Assembly: GCF_019316905.1 (NCBI RefSeq)
Contig: NZ_CP079216.1
Coordinates: 1,984,001-2,048,000, forward strand
Direction: 5' to 3'
Length of the DNA stretch: 64,000 nt
Origin: Tessaracoccus palaemonis
Lineage (GTDB): Bacteria > Actinomycetota > Actinomycetes > Propionibacteriales > Propionibacteriaceae
Of this stretch, positions 35,635 through 45,089 are shown one piece after another (the stretch's first letter is position 1; every line of letters begins with the position of its first letter). A program made the translations under genes and the position numbers. The notes under the pieces are model-generated. The model was given only the letters and a program-made list of their open reading frames with translations. It was not told where the DNA came from and made no database searches.

Positions 35635-36549
35635 GTGGACCAGCAGCCGAGCACCTCGGTCATCATCGTCGTCAAGAACGGTGCGCCCCACATCGGGCGA
35701 CAGCTGGATGCACTCGCGAGACAGGTCGACGCACCCACCTTCGAGGTGATCATCTCCGATAATGGATCGACCGATGGGACCCGCGACGTCGTCCACCGCT
35801 GGGCAGCCGAGCAACGGCCCGCGTTCGAGCTACGCGTCGTCGACGCCGGGGCCAAACCAGGGATCTCCTTTGCGAAGAACACGGCCGCGCGCGTTGCGAA
35901 AGGGTCCGTGTTCGCATTCTGCGACTCCGATGATGAGGTGTCTGAGCGCTGGGTTTCGATCGCTCATTCCAGCATCACCCCCACTGTCGACGCCGTGGGA
36001 GGCCGGGCGGTCGTTGCGGAGGGCTCCGGACGCGATCAGTTACCCGAGGGATTGTGGTCCTTCGGATATCTGCCCTTTGCCCTGGGAGGCAGTTTCGCCG
36101 TCAGCCGTGAGGCCTACTTCGACATCGGCGGTTTCGACGAGTCGCTGCCGCCGTACGGGTTTGAGGACGTCGATGTGTCCTGGCGGATTCAGGAGGCGGG
36201 CTACGCACTGGCGTACGAGCACGATCTGTGGATCACCTTCATCCCCACGCCTCGGTCACGGGTTGTCCGCAAGGAGTTCCTCTCCTCCAAGGCCCGCGTC
36301 GCGCTGGCACAGCGCCATCCACACTTCGTGGACCGCCCCTATTCGCTCGGCTACTGCGTCCGCGATCTTGCCACCCACGCGGCCCTCCTGCCCATCAGGC
36401 TTCTCCGCCCACGCCATTCCCGCATCCGGGAGGTGAAATGGCTCGTCGATTCCGCAGGACGACTGGCGGGCTACTGGCATTACTACACACTCAAGCGCGA
36501 CAGCTTGCCTGTGCTTCTCAGGGAACCGCAGTTGGGCGAGGCAATTTGA
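35635..36549 (+). CDS. Glycosyltransferase family 2
   Basis: 304 residues. GT-A fold: SVIIVVKNGAPHIGRQLDAL, VIISDNGSTDGTRD, metal-binding DxD in AFCDSDDE, and acceptor-side FDESLPPYGFEDVDVSWRIQ (ED motif). Transfers a sugar from a nucleotide donor, probably to a cell-surface polysaccharide or lipid carrier. No membrane helix is obvious. GTG start at 35635 preceded by GGAAGGG. No other polysaccharide genes are adjacent, so it is an isolated accessory gene. Confidence 0.88.
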   Translation: MDQQPSTSVIIVVKNGAPHIGRQLDALARQVDAPTFEVIISDNGSTDGTRDVVHRWAAEQRPAFELRVVDAGAKPGISFAKNTAARVAKGSVFAFCDSDDEVSERWVSIAHSSITPTVDAVGGRAVVAEGSGRDQLPEGLWSFGYLPFALGGSFAVSREAYFDIGGFDESLPPYGFEDVDVSWRIQEAGYALAYEHDLWITFIPTPRSRVVRKEFLSSKARVALAQRHPHFVDRPYSLGYCVRDLATHAALLPIRLLRPRHSRIREVKWLVDSAGRLAGYWHYYTLKRDSLPVLLREPQLGEAI

Positions 36550-36627
36550 TCGACGCTCCCGGTGTCACGTCATCGCCGGAGTCGGTTCACTGCTGGTTGA
36601 CACCCCGGGCGTGATCCGAGATTTCCC

Positions 36628-36703
36628 AGACGCCAACGATATGCACAGACGCCAAGGGTATTCGCGCGTATTTCGTTGGCGTCTGCGTATTTCGTTGGCG
36701 TCT
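36628..36703. repeat. Long imperfect inverted repeat (about 32-bp arms)
   Basis: The left arm carries AGACGCCAACGATATGCACA followed by GACGCCAAGGGTA; the right arm carries TTTCGTTGGCGTCTGCGTAT followed by TTCGTTGGCGTCT, its near reverse complement. GACGCCAA occurs twice on the left and TTGGCGTC twice on the right, so alternative pairings exist. Only about 10 nt separate the arms. It lies after the GT2 gene and before the DUF222-HNH gene and could form a large RNA hairpin or cruciform. Confidence 0.75.
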
Positions 36704-36837
36704 ACGGAAGGGGCGGCCGACAGGAAACAGCGGCCTCCGACAACAAGCGTGTAACGATTGAATAACGGTTGGGCCGATTAGGCACATTCGCCTATTCCGA
36801 CGCACTTTCTGTCAGTCCCGACGGCTGTACTAGAGGT

Positions 36838-38154
36838 ATGGAAACGACGCCGGCAGCCGAGCTCGCGCAGTACCTCGACGGTACCGTGCAGCAGCTCGCC
36901 CACGCCCGCGTCGCCGGGCTGAGCTTCGCCGAACAGGTCAAGATCCTCCACCTCCTCGCCGGCTTCGAAGACCGCGTCGCCGCCCTCCGATCCACCATCA
37001 TCCGCGAAGCAGACCTCGCCGCCACGAAGAGCACCGACCTCGCCCCACTGATCCACGCCACCTCGCGCGTCACCGCGCGCGAAGCCGCCGCACAGGTCCG
37101 CCTCGCCAAAGACCTCGAGACCTACCCCCTGCTCAGGGATGCCTGGAGCGACGGCACCCTCTCCCAGGCCCAGCTCCGCGGCATCATCCGCGGCCTGCGC
37201 CGCATCCCCATCACGCTCGGCCCCGCCCAACTCGACACCGCGCAGCAGGAACTCCTCCAGTGGCACGACCAGCTCGACCCCCAGGCCTACGAACACCTCG
37301 CCGCACACCTCGGCACCCTCCTCAACCCCCACGCCGCCGACCAGGCCGAAGCCCGCAAGATCGAACTCGACGCCCGCACCGCCCACGCCACCCGCGAAAT
37401 CCTCATCGCCGACGACCACGCCGGCTCCACCCTCATCCACGGCCGCGTCCCCCGCGCCATCGGCGAAGCCCTCCGCGCCCAACTCGACGCACTCATCCCC
37501 ACCGCCCAGTCCTACGCCGACGCCGGCGAGCCCGTCCCCTCCATGGCCGCGCGCAGAGCCGACGCCCTCGAGGAATGGACCGCACGCCTCGCCGGAGACC
37601 ACACCCTCCCCTCCAAAGCCGGCGACCGGCCCGTGATCTACCTCACCATGACCGCCACCGAAGCAGACAACCGCGAAACCCAGGCCACCCTCCTCAACAC
37701 CGGCGAACGGCTCTCCGCAGCCGAGACCCGCCGGCTCGCCTGCGACGCCCGCTTCGCCCGCCTCGTCCTGAACGCCGAAGGCGCCCCCCTCGACCTCGGC
37801 CAGACCAGACGACTCTTCACCGGCCCACTACGCCGCGCGCTCGCCGCCCGCGACCGCGGCTGCGCCTTCCCCGGCTGCGACGCACCCCCCATCGCCTGCG
37901 AAGGACACCACATCAACCCCTGGCAGAACGGCGGAGAAACGAAACTCACCAACGCCGCCCTCCTCTGCCCCGCCCACCACCGACTCGTCGAACCCGACCC
38001 CGCCAGACCACCCGAACTCCAATGGCAGGTCCACCTCGACCCCGACACCCTGCTCCCCGCCTTCACCCCACCCACCACCATGCCCGGCAACAGACAACCA
38101 CGCATCCACCACCGCTACCTCCTCCAGCGGGAGGTCTACAGGCTGAGGCGCTGA
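36838..38154 (+). CDS. DUF222 domain HNH endonuclease (intact copy)
   Basis: 438 residues. N-terminal DUF222 helical domain (VAGLSFAEQVKILHLLAGFE; ATSRVTAREAAAQVRLAKDL) and C-terminal HNH nuclease: CAFPGCDAPPIACEGHHINP, W..GGET, and LLCPAHHRLV. The role of the family is not established; copies are scattered in actinobacterial genomes. The ATG at 36838 is used; an upstream TTG at 36769 adds a non-conserved leader. The third codon positions favour C strongly and the G content is low compared with neighbours, so the codon style differs. Its end overlaps the convergent kinase gene by 19 nt. Confidence 0.9.
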   Translation: METTPAAELAQYLDGTVQQLAHARVAGLSFAEQVKILHLLAGFEDRVAALRSTIIREADLAATKSTDLAPLIHATSRVTAREAAAQVRLAKDLETYPLLRDAWSDGTLSQAQLRGIIRGLRRIPITLGPAQLDTAQQELLQWHDQLDPQAYEHLAAHLGTLLNPHAADQAEARKIELDARTAHATREILIADDHAGSTLIHGRVPRAIGEALRAQLDALIPTAQSYADAGEPVPSMAARRADALEEWTARLAGDHTLPSKAGDRPVIYLTMTATEADNRETQATLLNTGERLSAAETRRLACDARFARLVLNAEGAPLDLGQTRRLFTGPLRRALAARDRGCAFPGCDAPPIACEGHHINPWQNGGETKLTNAALLCPAHHRLVEPDPARPPELQWQVHLDPDTLLPAFTPPTTMPGNRQPRIHHRYLLQREVYRLRR

Positions 38155-39143
38155 CGGAGTCCGTGGCGGAGCTGTGCCGTCGCCCGGGCGTAGCTCGGGT
38201 CGGCGCCCTCTTCACGCGACCGCGCGTCGCAGTGCAGGCTGTTCTGGAACCTCTCGTGCAGTTCCCACGCGTCGCGGCGCGCACGGAGCCCGGCGGGGTC
38301 CTCGGGCGGTGACCCGAGCGAGCGTGACTCCTCGACGTACGCGCGGATGAAACGGTCGATCGCGGCGTCGTCCATCGGGACGTACCAGCGACCACCCATG
38401 ATGGTGCCGCCGATCATGGCCAGGTCGTTCGCGACGTCGCCGATCCGCGACCACTCCCAGTCGATGAATCGCGGCACCCCGTCGTCGCCGACGACGACGT
38501 TGGTCGCGACGAGGTCCGCGTGCACGAACGCGTAGGTGATCGCCTCGAACTCCCCCGCCACGTCGTCGAGCCGACGGTGGATCTCACCGGCCAGCCGACG
38601 CGCCTCGGGCGTGTCGCCGACCTCCGGGTGATGCGCCGCCCACCACTCCGCACCCGCGTCGAACTCCGCGACCAGGTCCAGCCGGTCCACGTCCTCGACC
38701 GGGAATCGCCGACGGTGCAGGCGCGCCAGCTGGCCGGCGTGGCGGGCCAGCAGCGCGTCGTCCCACTCCCCGGCCGGCACGTGACGACCGGCCACGTGCG
38801 ACGACACCAGGTACGGGTGCCCCAGCGCGTTGTCCGACGCCTCGTCGACGGCGAGCGGCACCGACCCGACCCCGGCCGGGATCAGCGGAGCCGCGCGCAA
38901 CTCCCCGGCCATCCCGCGCGGCAGCTCGTCGACGGGCCGAACCGGCAGCCGGAACACCAGCGAGCCTCGCCCGTCGCTCGCCAGCCAGGCGGCGTAGCTC
39001 TCCCCCACCCCCAGCGCCTCGACGCGCACCACCGCCGGGTCCAGCGCGACGGGCAGCGCCAGCCCGCCGGCGCGCAGCACGCCCTCGAGCCGCGCACCAG
39101 CGACGAAGGCCGCCCGCCGGAACTCTCCGGGGGCGGCCTTCAC
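38136..39143 (-). CDS. Aminoglycoside phosphotransferase-fold kinase
   Basis: About 335 residues of the APH/choline kinase superfamily. Catalytic loop FVHADLVATNVVV (HxDxxxxN) and metal Asp in RFIDWEWSRIGDVAND; an N-terminal lobe with SYAAWLASDGRGSLVFRLPV supplies the phosphate-binding lysine-equivalent region, though the Lys is not obvious. Phosphorylates a small hydroxyl metabolite; real aminoglycoside resistance is not implied. GTG at 39143 is 8 bp after the DUF59 gene stop; a TTG at 39167 would overlap that gene. It may be co-transcribed with the suf operon. Confidence 0.82.
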   Translation of the reverse strand: MKAAPGEFRRAAFVAGARLEGVLRAGGLALPVALDPAVVRVEALGVGESYAAWLASDGRGSLVFRLPVRPVDELPRGMAGELRAAPLIPAGVGSVPLAVDEASDNALGHPYLVSSHVAGRHVPAGEWDDALLARHAGQLARLHRRRFPVEDVDRLDLVAEFDAGAEWWAAHHPEVGDTPEARRLAGEIHRRLDDVAGEFEAITYAFVHADLVATNVVVGDDGVPRFIDWEWSRIGDVANDLAMIGGTIMGGRWYVPMDDAAIDRFIRAYVEESRSLGSPPEDPAGLRARRDAWELHERFQNSLHCDARSREEGADPSYARATAQLRHGLRQRLSL

Positions 39144-39150
39144 GTGGTCA

Positions 39151-39546
39151 TCAGAGGTTGTAGCCAATGGCGCGCAGCTGCTCGCGGCCGTCCTCGGTGA
39201 TCATCTCCAGCGTCCACGGCGGCAGCCAGACCCAGTTGATCGTCACGGAGTTCGCCAGCGTGTCCAGCACGTACTTGGTGTCGTACTCGATCTTGTCGGT
39301 CAGCGGGCAGGTGGGCGACGTCAGGGTCATGTCGAGCGTGACGTTGCCCTGCTCGTCGACCTGGCAGCCGTACAGCAGGCCGAGGTCGACGACGTTGACC
39401 ATCAGCTCGGGGTCGACGACGTCCTTCATCGCCTCGATGATCTCGTCACGGGTGGCGACGGCGGTCGCCTTGGGGGCGTCGACGGCGTCGACGTCGGGCA
39501 GTTCGTCGCGGACCAGGTCGCTGGGCCGCTGTTCAGCGTCGTACAT
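39151..39546 (-). CDS. DUF59/MIP18-family iron-sulfur assembly factor (SufT-like)
   Basis: 131 residues. Conserved core DEIIEAMKDVVDPELMVNVV, DLGLLYGCQVDE and the Cys of LTSPTCPLTDKIE, which is the DUF59 (PaaD/SufT) pattern; the short acidic N-terminal extension is normal for actinobacteria. Assists Fe-S cluster delivery. ATG at 39546 preceded by AAGGAG; start and sufU stop overlap by one base. Last gene of the suf operon proper. Confidence 0.92.
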   Translation of the reverse strand: MYDAEQRPSDLVRDELPDVDAVDAPKATAVATRDEIIEAMKDVVDPELMVNVVDLGLLYGCQVDEQGNVTLDMTLTSPTCPLTDKIEYDTKYVLDTLANSVTINWVWLPPWTLEMITEDGREQLRAIGYNL

Positions 39547-39986
39547 CACTTCTCCTTGGCGGTGGCTTGCAGGGCGGCATCGCGCAGGGCGGACCACCCG
39601 AGGAGGGCGCACTTCACGCGCGCCGGGAACTTGGACACTCCGGCGAAGGCGATGGCGTCCTCGAAGACGTCCTCGTCGGGTTCGATCCTGCCCTGCGACT
39701 GCATCATCTCCAGGAACCGGTCGTGCAGGTCGAGCGCGTGCCCGACCGAGCCGCCGATGAGCAGGTCGGTCATCACGGAGGTGGAGGCCTGCGAGATGGA
39801 GCAGCCCTCGGCGTCGTACGAGATGTCGGTGACGGTGTCACCGTCGACCTTGACCCGCAGCGTCAGCTCGTCGCCGCACGAGGGGTTCACGTGGTGCACC
39901 TCGACGTCGCCGGCGCGCAGTCCCGCGTGGTGCTTCTCGCGGTAGTGGTCGAGGATGATCGTCTGGTACAGCTCGTCGATGTTCAC
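39546..39986 (-). CDS. sufU: Fe-S assembly sulfur acceptor SufU
   Basis: 146 residues, IscU-fold zinc protein that accepts persulfide sulfur from SufS. Zinc/sulfur ligands: Cys in NPSCGDELTL, Cys in DAEGCSISQAS and Cys in FPARVKCALLGW. SufU-specific 18-21-residue insertion is present between the second and third Cys regions. GTG at 39986 overlaps the sufS stop (GTGA) and follows GGGAGGAG. Confidence 0.94.
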   Translation of the reverse strand: MNIDELYQTIILDHYREKHHAGLRAGDVEVHHVNPSCGDELTLRVKVDGDTVTDISYDAEGCSISQASTSVMTDLLIGGSVGHALDLHDRFLEMMQSQGRIEPDEDVFEDAIAFAGVSKFPARVKCALLGWSALRDAALQATAKEK

Positions 39987-41230
39987 TTGACTCCTCCCAG
40001 TCGCGGCGCGAAGTAGTCGCGCGTGAACACTAGCGCGTCGGCCAGTGCGTCGATCTCGGCGGGTGTGGTGTAGAGGTAGCTCGACGCGCGCGTGGAGCTC
40101 TGGTGCCCGAGCCGCCTGTGGAGCGGCCTGGCGCAGTGGTGCCCGCCGCGGATGGCGACGCCGCGCGAGTCGAGGACCTGCATCACGTCGTGCGGGTGGA
40201 CCCCGTCGAGGTTGAAGGAGATGGCGCTGCCGCGTTCGACGGCCTCGGTCGGGCCGAGGATGGTGAGCCCGTCGATCGCGGTCAGCTTCGCCAGCGCGTA
40301 GGCGGTGATCTCGTGCTCGTGCGCCTCGATGGCGTCCATGCCGATGCCGGTCAGGAAGTCGACGGCGGCGCCCAGCCCGACGGCCTGCGCGATCGGGGGC
40401 GTGCCGGCCTCGAAGCGCGCGGGCGGCGCGGCGTAGGTGGAGCGCTCCATCTCGACGATCTCGATCATCTCGCCGCCGCCGAGGAACGGGGGCAGGGACT
40501 CGAGCAGGTCGTAGCGTCCCCACAGGACGCCGACGCCGGTCGGGCCGCACATCTTGTGGCCCGTGAAGGCGACGAGGTCGGCGCCCAGCGTCGCGACGTC
40601 GATCGCCTGGTGCGGGACGGCCTGCGACGCGTCGACCACCATCACCGCGCCGACGGCGTGCGCCTGAGCTGCGATGTCGGCGACGGGGTTACGCGTGCCG
40701 AGCACGTTGCTGACCCAGGTCAGCGACACGACCTTCGTGCGCTCGTTGATCAGCGAGTCCCGCTCGGCGGCCTCGAGGTCGAGCCGGCCCTCGTCGGTGA
40801 CGTCGAACCAGCGCAGCGTCGCGCCGGTGCGCTGGGCGACCAGCTGCCACGGGACGATGTTCGAGTGGTGCTCCATGACGGAGATGACGATCTCGTCGCC
40901 GGGGCCGAGCTTCGCGCCGAGGGTGTTGGCCGCGAGGTTGAGCGCCTCGGAGGCGTTCTTCGTGAAGACGATCTCCTCGGGCCGGCCGGCTCCGACGAAC
41001 GTCGCGACGTTCGCGCGGGCCCCCTCGAAGGCGCCTGTCGCCTCGGCGCCGAGCAGGTGCATGGCGCGCGCGACGTTCGCGTTGTGCTGCAGGTAGTGCT
41101 CGGCGATGGCGTCGACGACCTGCTGCGGCTTCTGCGAGGTGTTGGCCGAGTCGAGGTAGACCAGCGGGTAGTCACCCACCCCGCGCTGCAGGATCGGGAA
41201 GAGCTGCCGGATGGCTTCGACGTCGTACAC
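39983..41230 (-). CDS. sufS: Cysteine desulfurase SufS
   Basis: PLP enzyme taking sulfur from cysteine. About 415 residues. Seen: YLDSANTSQKPQQVVDAIAE, FTKNASEALNLAANTLG, VISVMEHHSNIVPWQLV, PLP lysine in VAFTGHKMCGPTGVG, and the active Cys near RGGHHCARPLHRRL. GTG at 41230 preferred because GAGGA is 5 nt upstream; another GTG at 41242 lacks this. 83 bp after sufC. Confidence 0.95.
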   Translation of the reverse strand: MYDVEAIRQLFPILQRGVGDYPLVYLDSANTSQKPQQVVDAIAEHYLQHNANVARAMHLLGAEATGAFEGARANVATFVGAGRPEEIVFTKNASEALNLAANTLGAKLGPGDEIVISVMEHHSNIVPWQLVAQRTGATLRWFDVTDEGRLDLEAAERDSLINERTKVVSLTWVSNVLGTRNPVADIAAQAHAVGAVMVVDASQAVPHQAIDVATLGADLVAFTGHKMCGPTGVGVLWGRYDLLESLPPFLGGGEMIEIVEMERSTYAAPPARFEAGTPPIAQAVGLGAAVDFLTGIGMDAIEAHEHEITAYALAKLTAIDGLTILGPTEAVERGSAISFNLDGVHPHDVMQVLDSRGVAIRGGHHCARPLHRRLGHQSSTRASSYLYTTPAEIDALADALVFTRDYFAPRLGGVK

Positions 41231-41313
41231 GGGATTCCTCACCTTGGCTGAGCTGTCTGAAGAGTGTGCCGGCGGGCCCGCCGTGCGGCGGACCCACCGG
41301 GACCGGGCAACGG

Positions 41314-42084
41314 TCAGACGCCCGCAGCCTCGTTGGCCCGGACGTAGGACTCGTAGCCCTCGGCCTCGAGCTTGTCGGCGAGCTCACGGCCGCCGGTCTC
41401 GACGACCTTGCCGTCGACGAACACGTGCACGACGGTGGGCTCGATGTAGCGCAGGATGCGCGTGTAATGCGTGATGAGCACGACGGCGCGGTCGCCCTGC
41501 CCGGCGTAGCGGTTCACGCCCTCGGAGACGACCTTCAGCGCGTCGATGTCGAGGCCGGAGTCGGTCTCGTCGAGGATCGCGGCCTTCGGGTTGAGCAGCT
41601 CGAGCTGCGCGATCTCGTGGCGCTTCTTCTCGCCGCCGGAGAACCCCTCGTTGACCGAGCGGCCGGCGAAGGTCTTGTCCAGCTGCATGCGGCCGAGCGC
41701 GGACTCGACGTCCTTGACCCAGTGGCGGACCTTGGGCGCCTGACCGGCGAGGGCGGTCTTGGCGGTGCGCAGGAAGTTCGCGACGGAGACGCCGGGGACC
41801 TCGACGGGGTACTGCATGGCCAGGAACAGGCCGGCGCGGGCGCGCTCGTCGACCGTCAGGTCGGTCAGCTCGACGCCGTCGAGCTTCACGGAGCCGGAGG
41901 TGATCTTGTACTTCGGGTGCCCGGCGATGGCGTAGGCCATCGTGGACTTGCCGGAACCGTTGGGGCCCATGATGGCGTGGATCTCACCGGGGTTGATGGT
42001 GAGGTTGACGCCCTTGAGGATCGGCTTGTCGCCCTCCTCGGTGATGACGTCGGCGTGCAGGTCGGTGATGACGAGCGTGGACAT
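41314..42084 (-). CDS. sufC: Fe-S assembly ATPase SufC
   Basis: 256-residue ABC-type ATPase of the SufBCD scaffold. Walker A GPNGSGKSTMAYAIAGHPKY, signature FSGGEKKRHEIAQLELLN, Walker B AILDETDSGLDIDALK, H-loop VVLITHYTRIL. The ETDSGLD Walker B and HPKY element are hallmarks of SufC. ATG at 42084 with AGGAG upstream; 21 bp after the Rieske gene. Confidence 0.96.
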   Translation of the reverse strand: MSTLVITDLHADVITEEGDKPILKGVNLTINPGEIHAIMGPNGSGKSTMAYAIAGHPKYKITSGSVKLDGVELTDLTVDERARAGLFLAMQYPVEVPGVSVANFLRTAKTALAGQAPKVRHWVKDVESALGRMQLDKTFAGRSVNEGFSGGEKKRHEIAQLELLNPKAAILDETDSGLDIDALKVVSEGVNRYAGQGDRAVVLITHYTRILRYIEPTVVHVFVDGKVVETGGRELADKLEAEGYESYVRANEAAGV

Positions 42085-42105
42085 GGTAAGCGGTACTCCT
42101 AGATG

Positions 42106-42432
42106 TCAGAAGGAAAGTGGGTTGTCGGGGTCGACCTGGATGTCGTCACCCGAGAGACGGACGGGAAACACGCGGACGGGCTGCGTGGCGGGCGGGTTGA
42201 GCGGAGCGCCGGTGCGCAGGTCGAAGCTCGATCCGTGCAGGTAGCACTCAATGCTGCAGCCGTACACGTCGCCTTCGCTGAGCGCCACCTTGCCGTGGCT
42301 GCACTCGTCCTCGATGGCGTACAGGTCGCCCTGCTGCCGCACGATCGCCACCGTCAGCTCGTCCGTCACGTCGCAGGCGAGCGGCGTGTCGTCGACGAGC
42401 TCATCGACGGTGGCGACGGTGCGGAAACTCAC
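42106..42432 (-). CDS. Rieske [2Fe-2S] ferredoxin in the suf operon
   Basis: 108 residues. Rieske ligands are CSH (residues in EDECSHGKVALSEG) and C-x2-H in CSIECYLHGSSFDL, spaced as in the family. NirD/biphenyl-dioxygenase-ferredoxin-like electron carrier; in actinobacterial suf operons a non-haem ferredoxin is common between sufD and sufC. GTG at 42432 overlaps the sufD stop. Confidence 0.93.
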   Translation of the reverse strand: MSFRTVATVDELVDDTPLACDVTDELTVAIVRQQGDLYAIEDECSHGKVALSEGDVYGCSIECYLHGSSFDLRTGAPLNPPATQPVRVFPVRLSGDDIQVDPDNPLSF

Positions 42433-43601
42433 GCCTCGACCGCCGTGCGGGTCGTGCCGTGCACCAGCTCGAGCTCGCGCTCGACCTGGGCGAGGAGCTT
42501 CTCCTCGATGCTGTCGACGCCGATCCGGCGGATGATGTCGTTGAAGAAGCCGTGCACGATCAGGCGACGCGCCTCCTCCTCCGGGACGCCGCGGCTCATC
42601 AGGTAGAAGAGCTGCGTGTCGTCGAAGCGACCCGTGGTCGAGCTGTGGCCGGCGCCGACGATCTCGCCGGTCTCGATCTCCAGGTTCGGCACGGAGTCGG
42701 CCTGGCAGCCGTCGGTGAGCACGAGGTTCTTGTTGGCCTCGTAGGTCTCGATACCCAGCGCCACCTTGCGGATCAGCACGTCGCCGATCCACACGGAGTG
42801 CGCGCCCTCGCCCTGCAGCGCGCCGCGGTAGTCGACGTTGCTGGCGGTGTTGGGCTGGTTGTGGTCGACGAACAGGCGGTGCTGGACGTGCTGGCCGCCG
42901 TCGACGAAGTACAGGCCGTAGGCGTGCAGGTCGCCGCCCGGGCCCTCGTAGCGGGCGTTCTCCTGCAGGCGGATGACGCCGCCCATCGAGGCGGTGATCG
43001 CCTTGACCTGGGCGTCGCGGCCGATGCTCAGCGAGCGCTGACCGCCGTGCACCGCGTCGGCCTCCCAGTCCTGCAGCGTCACGAGGTTCAGCTGCGCGCC
43101 GTCGCCGACGCGGATGTCGGTCTTCTCGGCGTAGGAGGCGGTGCCGCGGTGCACGATGACCAGCGTCAGCTGTGCGTGGCGACCGATGCGGATGATGGTG
43201 TGGCCGTAGAGGTTGCCCCCGTCGGCCTCGAGCGTCAGGGTGATGGGCTCGTGCGCGACGAAGTCGTCGGGCACCTCGATCAGCTGTGCGCCGCCCGACA
43301 GGTCGTGGGCCAGCGCGGCGATGCGGTCGACGGGGGCCTCGACGGACAGTTCGCGCGCCTCGTCGACGCTCAGCTGACGGACGGTGACGCCCTCGGGGAG
43401 GGCCTCGGCCCAGTTCGGGGTGGCGCCGGTCGCGGTCTCGTCGAGCAGCTTCCTGAAGCGCTTGACGGGGGTGAAGCGCCAGATCTCCTCGCGGCCCGTG
43501 GGCATGGGGTGGTCGGCGATGCTCCACGACGGGGTGGGGTGCAGGTGCGACTCGACGGTCTCGATCGCCTCAGCGACGTTCGGCACGGTTGCGGTAGTCA
43601 A
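42429..43601 (-). CDS. sufD: Fe-S cluster assembly protein SufD
   Basis: 390 residues of the SufB/D beta-helix family. C-terminal core EIVGAGHSSTTGRFDDTQLF and YLMSRGVPEEEARRLIVHGF is diagnostic; it pairs with SufB, with SufC bound below. Predicted TTG start at 43601 with AAGG 6 nt upstream. Its stop overlaps the Rieske start. Confidence 0.95.
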   Translation of the reverse strand: MTTATVPNVAEAIETVESHLHPTPSWSIADHPMPTGREEIWRFTPVKRFRKLLDETATGATPNWAEALPEGVTVRQLSVDEARELSVEAPVDRIAALAHDLSGGAQLIEVPDDFVAHEPITLTLEADGGNLYGHTIIRIGRHAQLTLVIVHRGTASYAEKTDIRVGDGAQLNLVTLQDWEADAVHGGQRSLSIGRDAQVKAITASMGGVIRLQENARYEGPGGDLHAYGLYFVDGGQHVQHRLFVDHNQPNTASNVDYRGALQGEGAHSVWIGDVLIRKVALGIETYEANKNLVLTDGCQADSVPNLEIETGEIVGAGHSSTTGRFDDTQLFYLMSRGVPEEEARRLIVHGFFNDIIRRIGVDSIEEKLLAQVERELELVHGTTRTAVEA

Positions 43602-43640
43602 TTGTTGCCTTGTCCTTATCTCGTTGTCGTGCCGGCGGCG

Positions 43641-45083
43641 TCAGCCGACCGCGCCTTCCATCTGGAGCTCGATGAGCCGGTTCAGCTCCAGGGCGTACTC
43701 CATCGGGAGCTCGCGCGCGATGGGCTCGATGAAGCCGCGCACGATCATCGCCATCGCCTCGTCCTCCTCCATGCCGCGGCTCATCAGGTAGAACAGCTGG
43801 TCGTCGGAGACCTTGGACACGGTGGCCTCGTGCGCCATGGACACGTCGTCCTCGCGCACGTCGACGTAGGGGTAGGTGTCGGAGCGCGACACGTTGTCCA
43901 CCAGCAGGGCGTCGCACTTGACCGACGACGACGAGAAGCTCGCGCCGGGGTCGACCTGCACGAGGCCGCGGTAGGACGCGCGGCCGCCGGCGCGTGCGAC
44001 GGACTTGCTGATGATCGAGCTGGAGGTGTGCGGGGCGCAGTGCACCATCTTGGAGCCGGTGTCCTGGTGCTGGCCCTCGCCCGCGAACGCGATCGACAGG
44101 GTCTCGCCGCGCGCGTTCTCGCCCATCAGGTAGACGGCGGGGTACTTCATGGTGACCTTGGAACCGATGTTGCCGTCAATCCACTCCATGGTCGCGCCCT
44201 CCTCGCAGGTGGCGCGCTTGGTGACCAGGTTGTACACGTTGTTCGACCAGTTCTGGATCGTCGTGTAGCGGCAGCGGGCGCCCTTCTTCACGATGATCTC
44301 GACGACGGCGGAGTGCAGCGAGTCCGACTTGTAGATCGGGGCGGTGCAGCCCTCGACGTAGTGCACGTACGCGCCCTCGTCGACGATGATCAGCGTCCGC
44401 TCGAACTGGCCCATGTTCTCCGTGTTGATGCGGAAGTAGGCCTGCAGCGGGATGGACACCTGCACGCCCTTGGGCACGTAGATGAAGGAGCCGCCCGACC
44501 AGACGGCCGTGTTCAGCGACGCGAACTTGTTGTCTCCGACGGGGATGACGGTGCCGAAGTACTCCTGGAAGATCTCCGGGTGCTCCTTGAGCGCGGTGTC
44601 GGTGTCGAGGAAGATGACGCCCTGACGCTCGAGCTCCTCGTTGATCTTGTGGTAGACCACCTCGGACTCGTACTGGGCCGCGACACCCGCGACGAGGCGG
44701 GCCTTCTCGGCCTCCGGGATGCCGAGCCGGTCGTAGGTGTTCTTGATGTCCTCGGGCAGGTCCTCCCAGGTCTGGGCCTGCTTCTCGGTGGACCGCACGA
44801 AGTACTTGATGTTGTCGAAGTCGATGTCCGTCAGGTCGGCGCCCCACTTCGGCATGGGCTTCTTGTCGAACAGGCGCAGGGCCTTGAGTCGGAGCTCACG
44901 CATCCACTCCGGCTCGTCCTTCATGTGCGAGATGTTGTTGACGACGTCCTCGTTGAGGCCGCGCTTGGCCGACGAGCCGGCCACGTCCTTGTCGTGCCAT
45001 CCCCACTGGTAGTTGGAGAGGGCCTCGATGTGCTCGTCCTGGGTGGCGCCCAGCCCGGGCGCCTGGGGAGCTGTCTGAGTCAT
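43641..45083 (-). CDS. sufB: Fe-S cluster assembly protein SufB
   Basis: 480 residues, full length, no intein inserted (many actinobacterial sufB genes carry one). Motifs: [80 protein letters not shown] and [20 protein letters not shown]. Scaffold for Fe-S cluster formation. ATG at 45083, 6 bp after sufR. Confidence 0.97.
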   Translation of the reverse strand: MTQTAPQAPGLGATQDEHIEALSNYQWGWHDKDVAGSSAKRGLNEDVVNNISHMKDEPEWMRELRLKALRLFDKKPMPKWGADLTDIDFDNIKYFVRSTEKQAQTWEDLPEDIKNTYDRLGIPEAEKARLVAGVAAQYESEVVYHKINEELERQGVIFLDTDTALKEHPEIFQEYFGTVIPVGDNKFASLNTAVWSGGSFIYVPKGVQVSIPLQAYFRINTENMGQFERTLIIVDEGAYVHYVEGCTAPIYKSDSLHSAVVEIIVKKGARCRYTTIQNWSNNVYNLVTKRATCEEGATMEWIDGNIGSKVTMKYPAVYLMGENARGETLSIAFAGEGQHQDTGSKMVHCAPHTSSSIISKSVARAGGRASYRGLVQVDPGASFSSSSVKCDALLVDNVSRSDTYPYVDVREDDVSMAHEATVSKVSDDQLFYLMSRGMEEDEAMAMIVRGFIEPIARELPMEYALELNRLIELQMEGAVG

Positions 45084-45089
45084 CTGCGT

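Noticed and set aside
35421-35882. N-terminal extension of the alpha/beta hydrolase
   Set aside because: No domain is present, the extension overlaps the divergent GT2 gene start, and a strong ribosome-binding site precedes the ATG at 35420.
38136-39143. Aminoglycoside resistance gene
   Set aside because: Only the kinase superfamily fold is supported; no resistance-specific subfamily features were recognised.
43641-45083. Intein in sufB
   Set aside because: The gene is the standard 480 residues without an insertion.
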